From JBHJOF01 sp050330055 (GTDB taxonomy: Bacteria; Pseudomonadota; Alphaproteobacteria; Kiloniellales; JAKSDN01), in contig JBHJOF010000253.1 in assembly GCA_050330055.1 (NCBI GenBank), forward strand, positions 1 through 15,199: 15,199 nt of DNA, written 5' to 3'. The notes under the pieces are model-generated. The model was not told where the DNA came from. It searched no databases and was given only the letters and a program-made list of their open reading frames with translations. Numbering within the stretch: position 1 is the first letter of the stretch; every line of letters begins with the position of its first letter. Of this stretch, positions 7,837 through 14,638 are shown piece by piece. A program made the position numbers and the translations under genes.

Positions 7837-8574
7837 ATGCTGGCCGCCCTGACCAGAACCATCGCTCAGATCGGCGATCCGGCGTTCCGCGGCGTGCTGC
7901 TGCGGGCGCTCGGCACGTCGCTGGCAGTCTTCGTGGTGCTGTGGATGGGCGCCTGGTTCGGCCTCGCCTGGCTGAGCGACCTGCTCGCCGCCTGGATCGC
8001 CGGCCAGGACGTTGGCGGCTTCTGGCGCGACCTGCTGACCTGGCTGTTCGATGCCGCGGCGATCGCCGGCCTGATCCTGGCCAGCTTCCTGTTCTTCCCC
8101 GCTGTGGTGGCGATCGCCATCAGCCTGTTTCTGGACGAGATCGCCGACGCGGTGGAGGAGCGCCACTCCCCGCACCTGCCGGCGCCGCGCAGCCAGCCCT
8201 GGGGCGAGATCGCGGTCGACACCCTGGTCTTCGCCCTGGTGACGATCGGCGCCAACCTGCTCGCCCTGCCCCTCTACCTGCTGCTGCTGTTCGTGCCGCC
8301 GCTCAACCTTTTTGTCTATTACGGCCTGAACGGCTATCTTCTGGGGCGTGAGTACTTCGAGATGGTCGCGGTGCGGCGCCTGCAATCCGCCGACGCCAAG
8401 CGGCTGCGCCGGCGCAATCGCGGCCGGGTTTTCCTGGCGGGGGTGATCATCGCCTTTATTTTGTCGATTCCGCTGGTCAATCTGGTGGCGCCGATTGTCG
8501 CGACCGGCTTTCTGGTGCATCTCTTTCACGGCCTGATGCGGGGGCCCGAGACCAGCCCGCAGCCGGCCCAATAG
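7837..8574 (+). CDS. EI24-domain integral membrane protein (CysZ-like)
   Basis: A 245-aa polytopic inner-membrane protein of the EI24/CysZ family. Hydrophobic segments lie at about residues 18-42, 58-90, 128-165 and 202-235. The conserved family stretch FVYYGLNGYLLGREYFEMVAVRR is followed by a basic loop. CysZ itself is a sulfate transporter, but most alphaproteobacterial EI24 proteins are uncharacterised, so no substrate is assigned. The ATG at 7837 is chosen because AGGGG lies five bases before it and the protein then begins MLAALTRTIAQIGDP, as in homologues. A GTG at 7801 would add 12 residues with a weak ribosome-binding site. The bactofilin gene follows 67 bp downstream on the same strand and could be cotranscribed. 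Confidence 0.88.
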   Translation: MLAALTRTIAQIGDPAFRGVLLRALGTSLAVFVVLWMGAWFGLAWLSDLLAAWIAGQDVGGFWRDLLTWLFDAAAIAGLILASFLFFPAVVAIAISLFLDEIADAVEERHSPHLPAPRSQPWGEIAVDTLVFALVTIGANLLALPLYLLLLFVPPLNLFVYYGLNGYLLGREYFEMVAVRRLQSADAKRLRRRNRGRVFLAGVIIAFILSIPLVNLVAPIVATGFLVHLFHGLMRGPETSPQPAQ

Positions 8575-8629
8575 TCTACTTGCCCAGAGCAGCCTGGTTG
8601 TCCAAGCGTGAGGGCGTGGCGTGACGAAG

Positions 8630-8635
8630 AGGAGG
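8630..8635 (+). promoter_or_regulatory. Strong Shine-Dalgarno site for the bactofilin gene
   Basis: AGGAGG with six-base spacing to the ATG at 8642. It is the clearest ribosome-binding site in the window and settles the start codon. Confidence 0.85.
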
Positions 8636-8641
8636 CCTTCC

Positions 8642-9394
8642 ATGTTCGGTAAGCGCAAGCCGCCTGGATCCGGCGGTCCTACCCAGGGCGGCCCCGCCCA
8701 CGGCGGCCCCTCTCATGGCGATGGCGAGCCTCACCTGCCGGCGGAAGGCGAGGGCCGCGGCCCGACCAGCACGCCGCAGACCCGGGTCCGGCCGAGCTAC
8801 GAGGTGGCGCGACGGTCCTTCGAGGCGGCCGCGGCGATCCGACGCCCCGGGGCTCAGGGCGAGGGGCGTGCAGGGGCGGGGGCACAGCCCGGCTCCCAAG
8901 GCGAAAGCGACGCCGGCGGCTCCGGCCGCAAGCTGGTGGTGGGCCACGGCATCCGCCTGGCCGGCGAAATCAAGAAATGCGAGACCCTGGTGGTCGAGGG
9001 CCACATCGAGGCCGACCTGAACGACTGCAGCAGCCTGGAGATCAACCAGAGCGGCGAGTTCCTCGGCTCGGCCGTGGTCGACGCGGCCGAGATCAGCGGC
9101 CGCTTCGACGGCAGCCTGACGGTGCGCGGCCGCCTCTTGCTTCGCGCCAGCGGCGAGCTGCGGGGCACCATCCGCTATGCTGACCTGGAGATCGAGCGCG
9201 GCGGCCGCATCGCCGGCGACGTCGATCTTCTGAGCCAGGCGGGTGAATCGGTGCCCAGGCAGACGGCGCAGGCCGACGCTTCGACGGCGGAACAGTCTGA
9301 AAACGACGCCGAAACAGGCCTCGAGATTCCTGAAGGCGAGCCCCAGCAGGCCGCGGCCAGGAGCCGCAGCGGCAAGCCCGGCGCGCTTGTTTAG
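8642..9394 (+). CDS. Bactofilin (polymer-forming cytoskeletal protein)
   Basis: A 250-aa bactofilin, a bacterial cytoskeletal protein that polymerises through a right-handed beta-helix and scaffolds cell-wall enzymes or stalk and division sites. The bactofilin core spans about residues 97-200, starting KLVVGHGIRLAGEIKKCETL, with the periodic Gly, Val and Ile pattern of beta-helix rungs (VVEGHIEADL, LEINQSGEFLGSAVV, LTVRGRLLLRASGELRGTI). A long Gly/Pro/Arg-rich disordered N-terminal extension (about 95 residues) and a 50-residue polar Ala/Gln/Glu tail flank it. The ATG at 8642 is preceded by a perfect AGGAGG (8630-8635) with six-base spacing, which decides the start over the GTG at 8621. No M23 peptidase gene, a common bactofilin partner, is present in the window. 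Confidence 0.93.
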   Translation: MFGKRKPPGSGGPTQGGPAHGGPSHGDGEPHLPAEGEGRGPTSTPQTRVRPSYEVARRSFEAAAAIRRPGAQGEGRAGAGAQPGSQGESDAGGSGRKLVVGHGIRLAGEIKKCETLVVEGHIEADLNDCSSLEINQSGEFLGSAVVDAAEISGRFDGSLTVRGRLLLRASGELRGTIRYADLEIERGGRIAGDVDLLSQAGESVPRQTAQADASTAEQSENDAETGLEIPEGEPQQAAARSRSGKPGALV

Positions 9395-9417
9395 CTTGCG
9401 CGACAGGCCTTTCCTAA

Positions 9418-9503
9418 GGGGACTGGACCCGAAGGGGACTGTCCCCGGCAAGCCGAGACCGGTCGGGGACAGCCCCCTCCGCTTTGCTGCGGGGACAGTC
9501 CCC
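9418..9503. repeat. Cluster of four 13-bp near-palindromes between convergent bactofilin and nth
   Basis: Four related copies of a GGGGACTGTCCCC-type word lie here: 9418-9430 (GGGGACTGGACCC), 9434-9446 (GGGGACTGTCCCC), 9465-9477 (GGGGACAGCCCCC) and 9491-9503 (GGGGACAGTCCCC). The second and fourth are exact reverse complements, and each is close to self-complementary. Several alternative hairpins can form. Position between two convergent stops suggests termination in both directions; the sequence also fits a small dispersed repeat element. Confidence 0.8.
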
Positions 9504-9544
9504 TATGGTGAGGGGGCGTCTGTACATCACTGCTGCGGCATCGC

Positions 9545-10276
9545 TCAGCGCCGCGCGGCGCGGGTGCCGGCGGATTTGTGCGCAGTCTTGCGTGTCGCCT
9601 TGGCGGCCTTGACGCCCGGCGGGCGCAGCTTGATCTCGCTTTCGACCGTCGTCTTGGCCTTGTAGGCGCAGAGATCGCGCACCACGCAGCGCGGGCAGTC
9701 CGGTTTGCGTGCCTTGCAGACATAGCGGCCGTGCAGGATCAGCCAGTGGTGGGCGTGCAGCTTGCGGTGCGGCGGCGTCACCTTTTCCAGCTTCAGTTCG
9801 ACGGCGAGCGGCGTCTTGCCCGGTGCCAGGCCGGTGCGGTTGCAGACCCGGAAGATGTGCGTGTCGACGGCAATGGTCGGATGCTGGAAGGCGATGTTCA
9901 TCACCACATTGGCGGTCTTGCGGCCGACGCCGGGCAGAGCCTCCAGCGCGTCGCGGTCCGCCGGCACCGCGCCGCCATGCCGCTCGATCAGCAACTGCGA
10001 GAGGGTGATGATGTTCTTGGCCTTGGAGTTATAGAGGCCGATCGACTTGATGTAGTCCTTCAAGCCCGCTTCGCCGAGCTGCAGCATCTTCCGCGGCGTG
10101 TCGACGCGCTTGAACAGCGGCGCCGTCGCCTTGTTGACGCTGACGTCGGTCGCCTGCGCCGACAGCACCACGGCGACCAGCAGCGTGTAGGGATTGATGA
10201 ACTCCAGCTCGCCCTTGGGAATCGGAATCGCCTCGGCGAGGCGGTCGTAGAACAGGGTGATATCGGCCTTCTTCAT
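9545..10276 (-). CDS. nth: Endonuclease III (DNA glycosylase/AP lyase)
   Basis: A 243-aa base-excision-repair enzyme that removes oxidised pyrimidines and cleaves the abasic strand. The helix-hairpin-helix LPGVGRKTANVV contains catalytic K120, and VDTHIFRV contains D138; both numbers match the E. coli enzyme. The 4Fe-4S cluster ligands C187, C194, C197 and C203 follow the C-X6-C-X2-C-X5-C spacing exactly. A basic tail of about 35 residues, rich in Lys, Ala and Arg, extends beyond the cluster and is longer than in E. coli (211 aa). The N-terminus MKKADITLFYDRLAEA fits the family. It is divergent from the DUF2244 gene, with 139 bp between them, and no clear Shine-Dalgarno site precedes the ATG. 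Confidence 0.97.
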   Translation of the reverse strand: MKKADITLFYDRLAEAIPIPKGELEFINPYTLLVAVVLSAQATDVSVNKATAPLFKRVDTPRKMLQLGEAGLKDYIKSIGLYNSKAKNIITLSQLLIERHGGAVPADRDALEALPGVGRKTANVVMNIAFQHPTIAVDTHIFRVCNRTGLAPGKTPLAVELKLEKVTPPHRKLHAHHWLILHGRYVCKARKPDCPRCVVRDLCAYKAKTTVESEIKLRPPGVKAAKATRKTAHKSAGTRAARR

Positions 10277-10415
10277 GGGGCGCCACTCTAGCCGGCCGAG
10301 CCTCAGGCGACGACCCGGGAATTCCAGATGAGATCGGACTTGCCCACAGGCATGGTTAACGCTGCGGGCCGGGCCGGACTTTACGCCCCGGCAGCCGGCG
10401 CACTATGATCGGCTT

Positions 10416-10979
10416 ATGCAAGGACCCAATAGCGACGCCGTCCAACGGGAAGACGAGGTCCTTTTCGACGCGGTCCTGACCCCGCACCGCAGCCTGTCGG
10501 TGCAGGGTTTCCTGCTGCTCATGCTGGCGGTCTGCACGGTCAGCTTCGCAGCCGGCCTGTTCTTCTTCCTGGTCGGCGCCTGGCCGGTGGTCGGCTTCCT
10601 CGGACTCGACGTTCTGTTGATATACGGGGCATTCCATCTCAACTACCGGCACGCCCGCCTGCGCGAGGTGGTGCGCCTGACCCGCAACGACCTGACCGTC
10701 CAACGGGTCAACCAGTGGGGCGAACGCAAGAGCTGGCATTTCCAGCCGACCTGGCTGCAGGTGCTGATGGACGATCCCCCGGCGCACCACAGCCAGCTGT
10801 TGCTGCGCTCGCACGGCAAGACCCTGGCGATCGGCGATTTCCTGACGCCGGAGGAGCGGCTCGACCTGGCCAACGCCCTGCGCCGGGCGCTGGCCAAGGC
10901 GCGGGTGGCGCCAGAGCCGGCGCGGCGCTTCTGCGGCCCGGCGCCTCAGCCCAGTCCCAGCACGTCCTTCATCGAATAG
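10416..10979 (+). CDS. DUF2244 integral membrane protein
   Basis: A 187-aa member of DUF2244, a family of small alpha- and betaproteobacterial membrane proteins of unknown function. After a short cytoplasmic lead ending FDAVLTPHRSLS, two hydrophobic helices lie at about residues 30-50 and 52-70. The family motif LIYGAFHLNYRHAR follows, then a soluble domain with LTRNDLTVQRV and LAIGDFLTPEERLDLANAL. The C-terminal tail is Pro/Ala-rich. Its last 34 bases overlap the 3' end of dapB on the other strand. The start ATG has no obvious ribosome-binding site. Function cannot be inferred from the neighbours nth and dapB. Confidence 0.88.
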   Translation: MQGPNSDAVQREDEVLFDAVLTPHRSLSVQGFLLLMLAVCTVSFAAGLFFFLVGAWPVVGFLGLDVLLIYGAFHLNYRHARLREVVRLTRNDLTVQRVNQWGERKSWHFQPTWLQVLMDDPPAHHSQLLLRSHGKTLAIGDFLTPEERLDLANALRRALAKARVAPEPARRFCGPAPQPSPSTSFIE

Positions 10980-11755
10980 AGCCCGGCCGGCTTGCCACGG
11001 CCCCAGAGCGCGGCCTTGACCGCGCCGCGCGCATAGATCACCCGGCTCGAGGCCTTGTGGGTCAGCTCCAGGCGCTCGCCCTCGGTGGCGAAGATCACGC
11101 TGTGGTCGCCGACCACGTCGCCGCCGCGCAGGCTGGCGAAACCGATGTCGCCGCGCCGCCGCGCCCCGGTGTGGCCGTCGCGCACGCGCTGCGCCACCGC
11201 ATCGAGCGCGACGCCGCGGCCGGCTGCTGCCGCGCGGCCGAGGCCGAGCGCGGTGCCCGAAGGCGCGTCGACCTTGTGCCGGTGGTGCATCTCCAGCACC
11301 TCGATGTCGTAGTCGGGATCGAGGGCGCGGGCGACCTGCTCGACCAGCGCCATCAGCAGGTTGACGCCGAGGCTCATGTTGGGCGCATGGATCACCGCGG
11401 TGTGGTTGGCGGCGCGCTGCACGGCCGCTTCCTGCGCGGCATCCAGGCCGGTGGTGCCGATCACGTGCACCACCTGCGCCTGGGCGGCGAGCTCGGCGTG
11501 CGCCGCCGTGGCCGCCGGAGCGGTGAAATCGATGATGGCGTCGGCCTTGGCGAAGAGCGGCACCGGGTCGTCGCCGACCGCAAGCCCGAGCGGCGGCAGG
11601 CCGGCCAGCGCGCCCACGTCCTGCCCGACCACGACGGCGCCCGGCCGCTCCGTAGCGCCGGCCAGCTCGCAGCCGGCGGTCTCGTGGATCGTCTGCACCA
11701 GCATGCGGCCCATGCGGCCGCCGGCGCCGACCACGCCGATCCTGCAGCTTTCCAT
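10946..11755 (-). CDS. dapB: 4-hydroxy-tetrahydrodipicolinate reductase
   Basis: A 269-aa DapB, which reduces the dihydrodipicolinate precursor with NAD(P)H in lysine and meso-diaminopimelate (peptidoglycan) synthesis. The N-terminal nucleotide-binding motif is GAGGRMGR (residues 10-17). IDFTAP, GTTGLD and APNMSLGVNLL follow in family order. The active-site signature EMHHRHKVDAPSGTA has H157 and K161 at the positions of E. coli H159 and K163. The C-terminus has the usual LTHKASSR and FARGAVKAA-like stretch. The frame is open well upstream, but the ATG at 11755 gives the standard N-terminus and has GGAGGGCAGGA before it. The gene end overlaps the convergent DUF2244 gene by 34 bp. Confidence 0.96.
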   Translation of the reverse strand: MESCRIGVVGAGGRMGRMLVQTIHETAGCELAGATERPGAVVVGQDVGALAGLPPLGLAVGDDPVPLFAKADAIIDFTAPAATAAHAELAAQAQVVHVIGTTGLDAAQEAAVQRAANHTAVIHAPNMSLGVNLLMALVEQVARALDPDYDIEVLEMHHRHKVDAPSGTALGLGRAAAAGRGVALDAVAQRVRDGHTGARRRGDIGFASLRGGDVVGDHSVIFATEGERLELTHKASSRVIYARGAVKAALWGRGKPAGLYSMKDVLGLG

Positions 11756-11872
11756 GTCCTGCCCTCCCTCGCCCCGCCATCGCACGTCGGGGCGCGGTGT
11801 AGCACGGGACGACCCTGCATTAAAGCCGGTGGCCAAGCGGCACGGGTGCGTGGCGGCGACTTGCGCGCCATG

Positions 11873-11949
11873 GCCGCTTGCGCGTGCACTATAGCCGCTT
11901 GCGCGGGACGCTTTGGCCGCTTGCGCGGAGCGCTTTGGCCGCTTGCGCG
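11873..11949. repeat. Four tandem copies of a 21-22-bp unit upstream of dapB and the oxygenase gene
   Basis: The word GCCGCTTGCGCG recurs at 11873, 11894, 11916 and 11938, with periods of 21, 22 and 22 bp. The last two units share the longer form GGCCGCTTGCGCGGAGC with CTTTGG linkers. The array lies in the divergent gap (11756-11977) between dapB and the oxygenase gene, 28 bp before the latter's ATG. The period of about two helical turns would suit cooperative protein binding, but replication-slippage expansion is equally possible. Confidence 0.8.
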
Positions 11950-11977
11950 GAGCCGGGGCCTGCGCCCTAATCGTGCC

Positions 11978-12625
11978 ATGATCAGCCGCGAGCCCGACGG
12001 CCAGGGATTCGTAAGCCTCTGGCCCACCTTGATGCTGCAGCGCCGGCTGCCCGGCCACGAGGCGGCCAACCAGGCGCTCGCCAGGCTGATCGGCGAGATC
12101 GAGGCGCGGCACGCCGATCTCACCACCGACTATCTGAGCGGCAACCTGTTGGCCGGCGACCATCCGGCGGTCGCCTGGCTGCGCGACTGCATCAACAAGA
12201 CGGTGATCGACTATTTGCGCCGCTGCGGCATGGACTATGCGGTCAACTGGACGCTGCAGGGCTGGGCCAACGTGAACCGCAGCGGCGACTATCACGACCT
12301 GCACAACCACCCGCACGCCTACCTGAGCGGCACCTACTACGTCGCCATCCCGGAGCGGATCGAGCCGCGCGAGGGACGCAAGGACGTGCGGCCGGGCTGC
12401 ATCACCTTCTACGACCCGCGCGGCGCCACCAACATGACGGCGATCAAGGGCGACCCGCAGATCGAGGCCGAGTACACGCTGCAGCCGTCACCCGGCCTGC
12501 TGCTGCTCTGGCCGGCCTTCCTGTTCCATTTCGTCCATCCCAACCTGTCGCGCGAGCCGCGCGTCTCGATCAGCTTCAACGTCGTCCTCAAGTGGTCGGA
12601 CGAGTACCTGCCGCGGCAGCCCTAG
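11978..12625 (+). CDS. Putative 2OG-Fe(II) oxygenase (TIGR02466-like)
   Basis: A 215-aa protein resembling the putative 2-oxoglutarate/Fe(II)-dependent oxygenases of the TIGR02466 group, whose substrates are unknown. Evidence is the histidine-rich strand HDLHNHPHAYLSGTYYVAIP (residues 106-125), with candidate metal ligands H109 and H111. The downstream LLLWPAFLFHFVHPN supplies candidate distal ligands H184 and H187. The 2OG-anchoring arginine region is REPRVSISFNVVLKW. The N-terminus SLWPTLMLQRRLPGH fits the family pattern of a short lead strand. The ATG at 11978 is the only sensible start, since the frame upstream is repeat and dapB antisense. The last 141 bp are duplicated at 14639-14779. 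Catalysis is inferred from family resemblance only. Confidence 0.82.
   Translation: MISREPDGQGFVSLWPTLMLQRRLPGHEAANQALARLIGEIEARHADLTTDYLSGNLLAGDHPAVAWLRDCINKTVIDYLRRCGMDYAVNWTLQGWANVNRSGDYHDLHNHPHAYLSGTYYVAIPERIEPREGRKDVRPGCITFYDPRGATNMTAIKGDPQIEAEYTLQPSPGLLLLWPAFLFHFVHPNLSREPRVSISFNVVLKWSDEYLPRQP
12485..12625 (+). repeat. Direct repeat copy 1: 3' end of the oxygenase gene
   Basis: This 141-bp stretch, including the stop codon, recurs at 14639-14779 with 133 of 141 identical bases (hand count). Differences are at 12529, 12563, 12604, 12607, 12619, 12620, 12622 and 12625, so six of eight fall in the last 22 bases. Similarity stops at both ends of the interval. Confidence 0.95.
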
Positions 12626-12931
12626 GACACGGGAAAGCGGCCTCCGCGTGGCCGGGCGCTGCTCGCGGGCCGCATCCGACAACGGACGGACGCGAAAATC
12701 GTAGGCGTCCGGGCATTGCTGCTCGCCCTCGGCAGAATGGCATATGCCTAAAGGATGGGCAGATAGCTGCCACCGCGCTGAGATTGAAACCGTTCCAACC
12801 ACATAGGTTAGCGCCTTTGTTCCGCGGGATTTTAACGGAGCGGGCGGCTAGTCCTCCGGATCCGAGCAGTAACCCACACCTAGTTCCTAAATAGCTCTAA
12901 AATGTTGCAACTATAAACCTTGTATACAGAA

Positions 12932-12950
12932 ATACATAAGAACTATGTAT
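12932..12950. promoter_or_regulatory. Inverted repeat in AT-rich leader (candidate operator)
   Basis: ATACATA (12932-12938) and TATGTAT (12944-12950) are perfect 7-bp inverted arms around AGAAC. A further palindrome TGTATACA lies just upstream at 12921-12928. The spacing fits a dimeric regulator site, but the low-complexity AT context weakens this. Confidence 0.45.
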
Positions 12951-12990
12951 AAATATAAGATTAATTATTTCACCATAATCATTCGCTACT

Positions 12991-13008
12991 GCTTAGCCAT
13001 AGCTAAGC
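12991..13008. promoter_or_regulatory. Inverted repeat GCTTAGC-CATA-GCTAAGC (candidate operator)
   Basis: Perfect 7-bp arms with a 4-bp spacer, 93 bp before the chemotaxis gene start. In a transcript it would form a small hairpin; on DNA it would suit a dimeric repressor. It has no U-tract, so it is not a typical terminator. Confidence 0.5.
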
Positions 13009-13051
13009 TCAAAGGGCCGATTGTTTTCTACTTAAAGTGGTGTTTTGCAGT

Positions 13052-13065
13052 CAAGACAGGTCTTG
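13052..13065. promoter_or_regulatory. Inverted repeat CAAGAC-AG-GTCTTG near the chemotaxis gene start
   Basis: Perfect 6-bp arms with a 2-bp spacer, 36 bp before the ATG at 13101. It is placed where a repressor or leader-RNA hairpin could act on expression. Confidence 0.4.
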
Positions 13066-13100
13066 TTCTAGCGACACCTTGAAAGGAAATGGGGGAAGAC

Positions 13101-14603
13101 ATGTCATTTACGTCGTTCGGTGGCGACACTGCCGCCCTGCTTGCGGCGCTGGACAAGTCGCAAGCGACCATCGAGTTCAAGCTGGACGGGACCATCATCA
13201 CCGCCAACGAGAACTTCCTCAAGGCCATGGGTTACTCGCTCGACGAGGTCAAGGGCAAGCACCACAGCATGTTTGTCGAGCCCGCCTATAAGGAGAGCGC
13301 GGAGTACCGCGAGTTCTGGGCAAAGCTCAATCGCGGCGAGTTCCAGGCGGCGCAGTACAAGCGTTTTGGCAAGGGCGGCAAGGAGATCTGGATCGAGGCC
13401 TCCTACAATCCGCTGCTTGACCGGCGCGGCCAGCCCTACAAGGTGGTGAAGTTCGCGACCGACATCACCAAGCAGAGGACCGAATATGCCGAGCTGATCG
13501 GCAAGATCGACGCGATCGGCCGCTCGCAGGCAGTGATCGAATTTGAGTTGGACGGCACGATCATCACCGCCAATGAGAACTTCCTCAAGACCATGGGCTA
13601 CAAGATCGAGGAAATCAAAGGCAAGCACCACAGCATGTTCGCCGAGCCCGGCTACAAGGAGAGCGCGGAGTACCGCGAGTTCTGGGAAAAGCTTCGGCGC
13701 GGCGAGTTCCAGGCAGCGCAATACAAGCGCATTGGCAAGGGCGGCAAGGAAATCTGGATCGAGGCCTCCTACAACCCGATCCTCGATGCCAATGGCCGAC
13801 CCTGGAAGGTGGTCAAGTTCGCCACCGATCTGACCAAGCGCAAGGAAGAGAACGCCGCGCTCGCCAATGATTTCGAGAACGGCGTGAAGGCCACCGTCGA
13901 GACCGTGGCAACCTCGGCCCAGGACATGGAGTCGACGGCGCAGACGCTGGCGGCAGCGGCCGAGCAGACCAATCAGCAGTCCTCGACCGTGTCCGCGGCT
14001 TCGGAAGAGCTGGCCACGTCGGTCAACGAGATTTCACGCCAGATTGCCGAGTCGACCAATGCGGTCGGCACCGCCGTCGAGGCGGCGCGCCGGTCCGAGG
14101 AAATGGTCGGCAACCTGGTGACGGCGGCGCAGCGGGTCGGCGAGGTCACGCAGATCATCACCGACATCGCCGAGCAGACCAACCTGCTGGCGCTCAACGC
14201 CACCATTGAGGCGGCGCGCGCCGGCGAGGCCGGCAAGGGCTTTGCCGTAGTCGCCTCGGAAGTGAAGAGCCTGGCCACCCAGACGGCCAAGGCGACCGAG
14301 GAAATCGAGCAGCAGATTAAGGATATCCAGGAGTCCAGCCAGACCACGGCCAGCGCGATCCGCGAGATCGGCGAGATCATCTCCAAGGTCAACGAGATCA
14401 GCACCTCGATCTCGAGCGCGGTCGAGGAGCAGTCGGCGGCGACCAAGGAGGTGTCGAGCAACATCAACGGAGTCACGCAGGCCGCGCAGGAGAGCGGCAA
14501 TGCGGCGACGAACGTGCTCAACTTCGCCCAGTCGCTCTCGCAGCAGGCGAACGGGCTGGGGCAGCAGGTGGACCAGTTCCTGGCCAAGGTCCGCGCAATG
14601 TAA
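13101..14603 (+). CDS. Soluble methyl-accepting chemotaxis protein with tandem PAS domains (BdlA-like architecture)
   Basis: A 500-aa cytoplasmic chemoreceptor-type protein with no membrane segments. Two PAS domains lie at about residues 21-125 and 143-247, and an MCP signalling domain at about 270-497 contains the hairpin tip EQTNLLALNATIEAARAGE and GKGFAVVASEVKSLA. The receptor tip contacts CheA and CheW in the family. The two PAS copies agree at 85 of 103 residues and repeat with a period of 366 bp, so they come from a recent internal duplication. The PAS-PAS-MCP order matches Pseudomonas BdlA, which controls biofilm dispersal, and related energy or redox sensors. The bound ligand is unknown. 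The ATG at 13101 is preceded by GGGGGAAG; the ATG at 13089 is too close to AAAGGA. No CheB/CheR-binding C-terminal pentapeptide is seen. Confidence 0.93.
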   Translation: MSFTSFGGDTAALLAALDKSQATIEFKLDGTIITANENFLKAMGYSLDEVKGKHHSMFVEPAYKESAEYREFWAKLNRGEFQAAQYKRFGKGGKEIWIEASYNPLLDRRGQPYKVVKFATDITKQRTEYAELIGKIDAIGRSQAVIEFELDGTIITANENFLKTMGYKIEEIKGKHHSMFAEPGYKESAEYREFWEKLRRGEFQAAQYKRIGKGGKEIWIEASYNPILDANGRPWKVVKFATDLTKRKEENAALANDFENGVKATVETVATSAQDMESTAQTLAAAAEQTNQQSSTVSAASEELATSVNEISRQIAESTNAVGTAVEAARRSEEMVGNLVTAAQRVGEVTQIITDIAEQTNLLALNATIEAARAGEAGKGFAVVASEVKSLATQTAKATEEIEQQIKDIQESSQTTASAIREIGEIISKVNEISTSISSAVEEQSAATKEVSSNINGVTQAAQESGNAATNVLNFAQSLSQQANGLGQQVDQFLAKVRAM

Positions 14604-14638
14604 TGCCGCGATCCAACAGGCCGGGCGCCGGCAGCAGG

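Larger units (their letters stand above)
12626..13100. other. 475-bp leader, AT-rich in its second half, upstream of the chemotaxis gene
   Basis: No gene is recognised here. The first 250 bp have the GC-rich composition of the rest of the window and contain a perfect palindrome GGCATATGCC at 12739-12748. From about 12880 to 13080 the base composition turns sharply AT-rich, unlike any other part of the window, and carries several inverted repeats listed separately. This half probably holds the promoter and operators of the chemotaxis gene. I found no convincing -35/-10, sigma-28 or sigma-54 site by eye. Confidence 0.6.

Noticed and set aside
7747..8658. Minus-strand open frame opposite the EI24 gene
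   Set aside because: The predicted product is Gln/His/Arg-rich low complexity, while the plus strand encodes a clear membrane protein.
10356..11780. Minus-strand frame covering dapB and DUF2244 in another phase
   Set aside because: Arg/Gly-rich shadow of dapB; the DapB frame has all family motifs.
11873..11949. Tandem repeats considered as a CRISPR array
   Set aside because: Units are 21-22 bp with 9-10-bp linkers that are themselves repeated, and no cas genes are present.
11756..12316. N-terminal extension of the dapB frame upstream of 11755
   Set aside because: It runs through the tandem repeats and antisense to the oxygenase gene; DapB homologues begin at the ATG at 11755.
12488..12802. 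Matching minus-strand frames over both oxygenase 3' ends (also 14642-14887)
   Set aside because: Their similarity is simply the antisense of the direct repeat; no independent coding evidence.
12997..13023. GCCGATTG at 13016 considered as a sigma-28 flagellar/chemotaxis -10 element
   Set aside because: No TAAA-like -35 at the right spacing, and the match to GCCGATAA is incomplete.
13038..13048. TGG...TTTTGC considered as a sigma-54 promoter
   Set aside because: The GG-to-GC distance is 8 bp instead of the required spacing.
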